A DNA stretch of 40,808 bases from an uncultured Lachnospiraceae bacterium. Its GTDB lineage: Bacteria; Bacillota; Clostridia; Lachnospirales; Lachnospiraceae. Where the stretch lies: contig CAJUOO010000025.1 in assembly GCA_910588535.1 (NCBI GenBank), positions 1 to 40,808 of the forward strand, written 5' to 3'. Shown here in pieces: positions 35,731-40,808 of this stretch; position 1 is the first letter of the stretch; the number at the start of each line of letters is the position of its first letter. The notes under the pieces were generated by a model. The model searched no databases. It saw only the letters and a list, made by a program, of their open reading frames with translations, and was not told the DNA's origin. The translations under genes and the position numbers were made by a program.

Positions 35731-36032
35731 TGCCGATTGAAAAATTAGTGCATCAGCATGATTTTTCAACCTAACAGCTTCCTGTACATTAAGAATGGGA
35801 CAAAGCTTCCCTTGCCCCCGCTAACACATATTCTATCACTGTTTATAAGAAAAGTAAAGGGAACATTCAAGATGGTTCGTTATCCATTTCCCTCTATCTG
35901 AAATAGACAAATATATTTATCTATTATTATCGTTTCATTCTGACAAGTATAAACAAAATCAAATCTCATCACACATCCTATACCCTGCCTCCTTAGTGGC
36001 ATATTTTCATTGTGGGGAACTGCGCATAGAGA

Positions 36033-36068
36033 ATGGCGGCTTTGAATTTGATCCTTCAAAACCGCCAT
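36033..36068. other. 14-bp hairpin in the M56-rimO spacer
   Basis: ATGGCGGCTTTGAA (36033-36046) pairs with TTCAAAACCGCCAT (36055-36068) with one mismatch. No T-run follows on either side within a few bases, so a terminator role for the M56 gene is possible but not supported. The 595 bp between 35578 and 36172 otherwise hold only the R2 copy. Confidence 0.45.
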
Positions 36069-36172
36069 ATAGCCATTTGTCTTCTATTCGAGCGTGCAGA
36101 TACCAGCCGATGAGACATCGATTTTTTATCTTACTGTTGTTCTGGCAGAAAGTCTGCAATTTTTTAAAAAAG

Positions 36173-38365
36173 TCATGATTCGTCTGTTATAAATCCAATA
36201 GAAATATTGCCCTTTACATTGCCCAAGGCATCGTCTGGTGCCTGAAGGTACAATTTATAAGTTCCGGGTTTTGTCGGAGGACCAACCGTGAAATCTGCAA
36301 CACATCTCAGCGATTTTCCCGATTGCCGCAAATTGTACGCAGACCAATAGACTACGTTCTTCTGCTCATCTTTAGCGAAAAAAACCTTCATTCTATTTCC
36401 CGTTTCTGCTGAAATATCATACCAAATCGTATCTCCGTCAGATAATGTATATTCCCCAAGAAAGATAGTTTCTCCAGCCGCTACCGTTTCCAGATCAACA
36501 GGAACAATATGAGGATGCCATATCTTACCTTCAGTAATTTCCATCCAATCATTATCCATCCAGTCATTATCTTCCCATTCATCATCGTCATCAATCATAT
36601 CTTCCAGTACTTCTGCCACCTCCTCCTCGGTCATATAAGCTACGCCTATGATTTCATTATTCGCACCACGGACAATCTTTATGTTGATGATCCCTTTTGG
36701 ATTTATATTCAGCGTATAAAAGGATTTGTTAGTCCGAATATCCATAAAGATATTGGCAAGCTGCCCTTGATAGTAATAGTTTTTTCCATCCATTGTAACA
36801 CCTACTGCCCGGTATTTCGCTGCCTGTGCTTCCTCCAATTCCTTTTCTCGTTTTTCCTCTATTTCATCAAATGCATCACCTCGATCAAGTTTATCAAATA
36901 ACATGGATTGAAATGCCCAGTCCTCATCTTCCAAAGCCTGATTCAGCCAAAATTCCAGTTCTGTTTCGTCCATACAATCTGTTAAAATGGAAAAAAATGC
37001 TATTGCTTTATCAGCATAGACTTTCTCGGCGACGTCAGCAAGCAAAGAGGACTTACCATCGAATCTCCGTACAGCGATAGAAAAAAACGCAACATCCTCA
37101 TCTATGTAAAGTTTTTCAATCCATTTCTTCTGCGTACTTTCATCCAGCCGGGAGAACACAATCTCAAACAGCGGCAGACTATCAGCCTCATAGTACCGCT
37201 CTGCTAAAGAAGCATAATCTTTGTTACCCTGTTCACTGACTCCAACCTGCGTGGAATCTTGGTCCCCGGACGCTGTAGATCTGCTGGATGACTCATTGGA
37301 TGCGGCAGCAGTAGGGTAAATGCCAACAAAAGCCGCACCAAAAATCATACACAGCGTTAGCACACCTGTCAAGAGCTGATATGTTTTTGATTTTCTCTTA
37401 AAATCCATAATTGCACCTAACCTTTCTTTTAATAATTGCTTATTTTCACTCAATGTAACCACACCGAGATTTTCCTTATATTTTCCAACTGCTGCCATGG
37501 CGTCAAGCAGGGTTTTCCCGTAGTCTTGCGCATTGACATTCCCAAATTTCGCAAGGACAGCTTCATCACAGGAAAATTCACAAGCCTTGGTAATCTCTCG
37601 GCTCATAAGATATACAAGCGGGTTATACCAATGAAGACAAACCGTAATCTGCACCAGCCATTTATAAAACATATCCCGTCGCTTGTAATGCGTCAATTCA
37701 TGCAGAACAATATTGCGAAAATCCTTTTCAGGTATATCTATATTTGGCAATACAACACATGGATGAACAAAACCAAACAACAGCGGAGAAGAAATCAACG
37801 GATTGACGCACAGATCAATTGACTTCTTAATACCTAGCTGCTCTGCAACAATAGAAAACTGATCCAAAATTTCAATGTCACAAACTGGAGTCAATCCAAC
37901 ATGAATAAACCGTGTAAAACCTTGGTAGATTGTTATTTTCCGTATGAGTAGACCTAGCGCAACCATCAGCCAAACCAGCCAGACGTGATTGCTTAGTAAC
38001 GATGCAATTTCTTGGAATGGATAGACAATTGTTAAATTCTCCACTGGATCATTCATATTTTCATTGTTCTGTTTTATATCGACAACAGGAGCAAGGGTAT
38101 CTTCTGAAGTATTTAACATAGGGGTTTGTGGTGGCAATAGAGTGGTCTGGGTAAGAGCATAATCAATAGCCTGATATGTTTTCCCTAGCAGATTTACCTC
38201 CGATCCAAAAGGAAACAACAGTCGAAAAACGACAACCAGCCAAATGTAATACTGCCACTGTCGACTGATTTTATCTTTGAAAAATCGTCTTTCAAAAAGC
38301 AGGACTAGGATAAGCAAACTGCCAGAAAAAGACATGGACAGGAAGATTTTCAAAGTCGTACTCAT
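36173..38365 (-). CDS. BlaR1-type M56 membrane metallopeptidase with unusual sensor region
   Basis: 730 residues. N-terminal M56 unit (about 1-345) with membrane helices near 5-25, 33-53, 125-145 and 325-350 and zinc motif VLHELTHYKRRD. Outside the membrane there is no penicillin-binding domain. Instead, three HEAT-like repeats are visible (DEDVAFFSIAVRRFD, DKAIAFFSILTDCMD, DEDWAFQSMLFDKLD, about 33 residues apart), an acidic Trp/Asp patch (DDDDEWEDNDWMDNDWME) and a C-terminal beta domain (about 620-728). In BlaR1 systems ligand binding outside activates the protease, which leads to loss of the BlaI repressor. The signal here is unknown. Its ATG overlaps the blaI-like stop (ATGA). Confidence 0.88.
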   Translation of the reverse strand: MSTTLKIFLSMSFSGSLLILVLLFERRFFKDKISRQWQYYIWLVVVFRLLFPFGSEVNLLGKTYQAIDYALTQTTLLPPQTPMLNTSEDTLAPVVDIKQNNENMNDPVENLTIVYPFQEIASLLSNHVWLVWLMVALGLLIRKITIYQGFTRFIHVGLTPVCDIEILDQFSIVAEQLGIKKSIDLCVNPLISSPLLFGFVHPCVVLPNIDIPEKDFRNIVLHELTHYKRRDMFYKWLVQITVCLHWYNPLVYLMSREITKACEFSCDEAVLAKFGNVNAQDYGKTLLDAMAAVGKYKENLGVVTLSENKQLLKERLGAIMDFKRKSKTYQLLTGVLTLCMIFGAAFVGIYPTAAASNESSSRSTASGDQDSTQVGVSEQGNKDYASLAERYYEADSLPLFEIVFSRLDESTQKKWIEKLYIDEDVAFFSIAVRRFDGKSSLLADVAEKVYADKAIAFFSILTDCMDETELEFWLNQALEDEDWAFQSMLFDKLDRGDAFDEIEEKREKELEEAQAAKYRAVGVTMDGKNYYYQGQLANIFMDIRTNKSFYTLNINPKGIINIKIVRGANNEIIGVAYMTEEEVAEVLEDMIDDDDEWEDNDWMDNDWMEITEGKIWHPHIVPVDLETVAAGETIFLGEYTLSDGDTIWYDISAETGNRMKVFFAKDEQKNVVYWSAYNLRQSGKSLRCVADFTVGPPTKPGTYKLYLQAPDDALGNVKGNISIGFITDES

Positions 38366-38745
38366 TGTTGCTCTTTTCCTTTCTCTAACATTCCTTTCAA
38401 TTCTTCATATTCCTCATCTGCCAGCAAATCACCCATAATCAAATTAGATACCAGCCCCTTTACACTCCCTTCATAAACCTTGTCTAGAAAATTTTTCGTC
38501 TGTGCTGTCTGATATTCCATTTCAGAAACAAGCGTGGTGTATTCATTGCGCCGTCCGATTTTCTTAGCACTCAAAAAGCCCTTGTTCATCAGCCGTGACA
38601 AAAGCACAATCAGGGTATTCTTCTGACATGGCTTCCCCCTAGCCGCAAGCCCATCCAAAATATAGGGGAACAGCGTCACCTTTTCTGGGTTCCCCCATAC
38701 AATTTTCATAATTTCTAGTTCAGCATCAGATATTTGTTGTATCAT
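38362..38745 (-). CDS. BlaI/MecI/CopY-family repressor
   Basis: 127 residues. Winged helix (about 1-75) with ISDAELEIMKIVW, NTLIVLLSRLMNKGFLSAKKIGRRNEY, then a dimerisation helix region. ATG at 38745 with AAAGGAGG. It should repress its own promoter through the palindromes at 38766 and 38794 until cleaved or released by the M56 partner encoded next. Confidence 0.93.
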   Translation of the reverse strand: MIQQISDAELEIMKIVWGNPEKVTLFPYILDGLAARGKPCQKNTLIVLLSRLMNKGFLSAKKIGRRNEYTTLVSEMEYQTAQTKNFLDKVYEGSVKGLVSNLIMGDLLADEEYEELKGMLEKGKEQQ

Positions 38746-38765
38746 ATCATTCCTCCTTTATGTAT

Positions 38766-38817
38766 AACACCATGTTGACTATAAATATAATATAACATCG
38801 TGTTGTACTTTTGTCAA
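38766..38817 (-). promoter_or_regulatory. blaI-like promoter with two repressor operators
   Basis: Minus strand -35 TTGACA (38812-38817), 17-base spacer, -10 TATATT (38789-38794). Two matching palindromes, AACATCGTGTT (38794-38804, in the spacer) and AACACCATGTT (38766-38776, after the -10), share the form AACAYYRTGTT and stand 28 bp apart centre to centre. Placement over the promoter fits repression by the adjacent BlaI-like protein. Confidence 0.8.
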
Positions 38818-39017
38818 GTTCATATCCGCCGAAGTGTTATAAAAAATACAACCAAACTATAAAATTTTGCTTCGTTCTCCTATCCATCTCTGAACTATAA
38901 AATAATTATAAAAATAATATGAAAATGTGCCTATATAAAGAACGCCTAGATTATCGTGCTCTGATCCAAAAAGTAAAAGGGGCTGTTGCATGAAGAAAAA
39001 CATAGAATGAATATAAT

Positions 39018-39225
39018 AACTTCTTGAATATAGTATCTGCTGTTATAAAATTTGTTGTGTCATTTTCTGGAAAGATCTGCCCGGTGAACTGCTTGTGGTC
39101 CTCCGTCACCCCGCTCCCGCTTAGTGAAAAACAAAACGGACGCTAAGCTCGAAATTACCTCGCTAAGCGCCGGCGTTTTTCAATAGGTTCCTTGAAGACC
39201 ACAGACAGTTTTGTTTGTAAAATTG
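39018..39225 (-). repeat. MITE-like repeat, copy E, nearly complete
   Basis: Inverted relative to copies A-D. Plus strand starts ATAACTTCTTGAATATAG, then GTCATTTTCTGGAAAGATC, GTGGTCCTCCGTCACCCCGC, and after the middle ends with AATAGGTTCCTTGAAGACC and ACAGACAGTTTTG. Read on the minus strand it aligns with copy B from CAAGGAACC to TGACACAACA. The remaining sequence between 38820 and 39017 shows no gene. Confidence 0.72.
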
Positions 39226-39253
39226 GTATCTCTTTTTCTTGTATGCTTTAACC

Positions 39254-40270
39254 CTATAGCCTTTGGCCCGATATCACTTGGCCGGGCAGCACTTTATAAT
39301 AATTAAATATTTCTACCTGAAAACTTCCTTCAAAGTTCTTTTTCACAGGCTCCAGTCCACATACTCTATTCTCAAAGCCCATCGGTCCATATTCCTTATC
39401 TGCTCGCAAATTCATCAACATAAAGCTATTTCTTTGCTCCACAGTTCTTCGCAAAAAGTCCATGGTATAAAACTGCATCTGATAATTCTTATTACATTCA
39501 TACTCAATAACAGGCAAAACACAATCCTTCGAGCAAATAGACGGAAGCATATCTAGATACTGTTTTTTCATCTTAGAAAGTTCCTCTTTTGTAAATCGAT
39601 CTCTATATTTCTTATCCTCAAATTCCATCTCTGCCTTTGCCCATATATCATAAAAATGGACGCCGCTTATATAGACTGTCGCATCCTCTTCTCCACCAAT
39701 TTTTACTATGCGAGGCTTTTTGTAAGTTCCAGAAGAAAGCTTTAGCCTTTTATTTACCCGGACTGGGATATGTGTTGCGGCAAATGTCAGCTCTGTCCTC
39801 TCATAGTCCTTAGAAATAAGCTTTGGCATTTTCTTATCAGAAAATCGATAACAGTTCATGGTGAGATTAGCAAGTGGCTCTTCCTCCAATTCTCCAAGCT
39901 GTACACCTTTTGAAAGAAGATAGACAAGCTGTACCTGTTCACTATAATTATATGTTTCCTCTATATAACTGCCTGATACCGAGGATATGGAAAAAACATA
40001 ATCTCCTATTTTCAATCCATGGAGAAATGGGCTGATGCTTTGATTGAAAATTGATTTTTGGGACTCTCTATTTGTGCGTGGTACCCTATAGCGTCTTGTG
40101 TGCTCTGGCGCTTTTTCTGCTCCATTGCAAATCTCCCAAAGTAAAAGTCCCTCCTTATCTTCCGCAAGCATAGCCAACACCCCAGAGTGATCCTTTGCCC
40201 GATAAGCTATATTTAAAACCTGCTCCTTCGTCACCTGAGGCAAACAGCCCCTAATTTCTTTTATATTCAT
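39254..40270 (-). CDS. uncharacterised protein
   Basis: 338 residues, ATG at 40270 after AAAGGAG. No signal peptide or membrane helix; a mixed alpha/beta, basic protein with a DUF6128-like feel only at the level of composition, so no family is claimed. A conserved-looking segment is SISPFLHGLKIGDYVFSISSVSG, split here for reading, and the C-terminal FEGSFQVEIFNYYKVLPGQVI. It lies 41 bp downstream of the phosphatase gene on the same strand and is probably co-transcribed with it. Confidence 0.7.
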   Translation of the reverse strand: MNIKEIRGCLPQVTKEQVLNIAYRAKDHSGVLAMLAEDKEGLLLWEICNGAEKAPEHTRRYRVPRTNRESQKSIFNQSISPFLHGLKIGDYVFSISSVSGSYIEETYNYSEQVQLVYLLSKGVQLGELEEEPLANLTMNCYRFSDKKMPKLISKDYERTELTFAATHIPVRVNKRLKLSSGTYKKPRIVKIGGEEDATVYISGVHFYDIWAKAEMEFEDKKYRDRFTKEELSKMKKQYLDMLPSICSKDCVLPVIEYECNKNYQMQFYTMDFLRRTVEQRNSFMLMNLRADKEYGPMGFENRVCGLEPVKKNFEGSFQVEIFNYYKVLPGQVISGQRL

Positions 40271-40311
40271 TTCTTTCTCCTTTTTGCATGAAGATACTAT
40301 CTATAAAAAAT

Positions 40312-40767
40312 TTATGTTGTAGCCAAAATCTGTGCAAGCAAAGCCTCACAGCCTTTTTTAATGTCTTCATAGGTTCTGTCAAAATCTCCAGTATACCATG
40401 GGTCCGCCACCTCTGCATCCGATCCGGCAAACTCCAAAAGCTTGTGTATCTTTCCACCTCTATGTCCTAACATGCGCTCCATATTCCTGATATTGGCATT
40501 GTCCATGCCAATTAAATAATCATATCTATCATAATCCTTTCTGAGCAGCTGAACTGCATATTTTCCATCCGTTGTAATATTAAATTCCTTTAGCTTTCTT
40601 CTAGTACCCGGATGCACCGGATTGCCAATCTCCTCTGTACTTGTGGCAGCAGAGGAAATAAAAAACTGATCCGATAAGCCCTGCTTTGCTACCATATCAC
40701 GCAGAACAAACTCGGCCATTGGGGAACGACAAATATTGCCGTGGCAGACGAATAGTATTTTAATCAT
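40312..40767 (-). CDS. low-molecular-weight protein-tyrosine phosphatase
   Basis: 151 residues. The phosphate-binding loop CHGNICRS (Cys8, Arg14) lies at the N-terminus and the general acid Asp in VADPWYTGDFDRTYED, both as in the YwlE/Wzb family. It removes phosphate from tyrosine or, in YwlE-like members, arginine; Ile12-Cys13 in the loop (a Thr at the corresponding place marks arginine phosphatases) leans towards tyrosine. Substrate unknown. Confidence 0.94.
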   Translation of the reverse strand: MIKILFVCHGNICRSPMAEFVLRDMVAKQGLSDQFFISSAATSTEEIGNPVHPGTRRKLKEFNITTDGKYAVQLLRKDYDRYDYLIGMDNANIRNMERMLGHRGGKIHKLLEFAGSDAEVADPWYTGDFDRTYEDIKKGCEALLAQILATT

Positions 40768-40808
40768 ATCTTTTATATCCCTTCATAAGCCTTCAAACCT
40801 TGATATTT

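Noticed and set aside
38970..38995. Insertion-sequence end (GGGGCTGTTGCATGAAG)
   Set aside because: It resembles ends of some insertion sequences, but no partner end, target duplication or transposase remnant was seen.
1..40808. CRISPR array, rRNA or tRNA genes
   Set aside because: No regularly spaced direct repeats and no recognisable rRNA or tRNA sequence was found on either strand. The repeats present are hairpin-type and scattered.

Overview
The window looks like a chromosome segment from a low-to-mid GC Firmicute, most likely a Lachnospiraceae-type gut clostridium. The grounds are the order rimO-pgsA-cinA ... recA-recX-rny, a nudix-spoIIM-xerD run typical of spore formers, Gram-positive LexA boxes in front of recA, strong AGGAGG ribosome sites, and many large serine recombinases. 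No rRNA, tRNA or CRISPR array was seen.

Region 1 (1-16193) is a mobile-element graveyard holding the remains of seven large serine recombinase genes. An outer element ends at about 16097 inside a subtilisin-like (S8) peptidase gene, of which only the first 32 codons remain (16095-16193); its other end is not in the window. It carried tandem recombinases on the minus strand: rec1 (15256-16017, C-terminus lost), rec2, rec3 (4209-5195, C-terminus lost), a C-terminal fragment rec4 (3340-4206) and an apparently intact rec5 (128-1675), with a plus-strand lipoprotein gene (2303-3379) between the last two. rec2 is split in two by a second, nested element of about 8.36 kb (6362-14728). Joining the flanks across a central AA/TT dinucleotide restores a 536-codon rec2 reading frame exactly. 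The element ends are imperfect inverted repeats of 16 bp. The nested element carries an AT-rich minus-strand cargo operon (ABC exporter ATPase, two permeases, and an accessory RsgA-like ribosome GTPase) and a GC-richer plus-strand module (TnpW-like small protein and two overlapping serine recombinases). The second recombinase has lost its ATG start (ATGA overlap changed to ATAA).

Region 2 (16278-18544) holds a WYL-domain regulator and a ClbS/DfsB-like protein. Each is preceded by a TGACA-N5-TGTCA palindrome, which suggests a small protective regulon.

Region 3 (18544-28255), all minus strand, is mostly core genome: recA (two SOS boxes), recX, rny, then proC, a Nudix hydrolase, a SpoIIM-like protein, xerD, DAHP synthase and a GH42 beta-galactosidase.

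Region 4 (28636-35577): rimO, pgsA, cinA, an AgrA-like LytTR regulator and an AgrC-like GHKL kinase form a tightly overlapping operon, followed by a YhfC-type intramembrane protease and a DUF3887-like lipoprotein.

Region 5 (36173-40808): a BlaI/BlaR1-like pair (repressor plus M56 membrane metallopeptidase with an unusual C-terminal sensor region) with two clear operators, an unrecognised 338-residue protein and a low-molecular-weight phosphotyrosine phosphatase.

Two families of dispersed, hairpin-rich intergenic repeats link the regions: a MITE-like family (about 1-118, 2066-2240, 18135-18404, 29461-29612, 39018-39225, and a partial at 1796-1882) and a shorter two-hairpin family (11177-11257, 18206-18270, 35674-35730).
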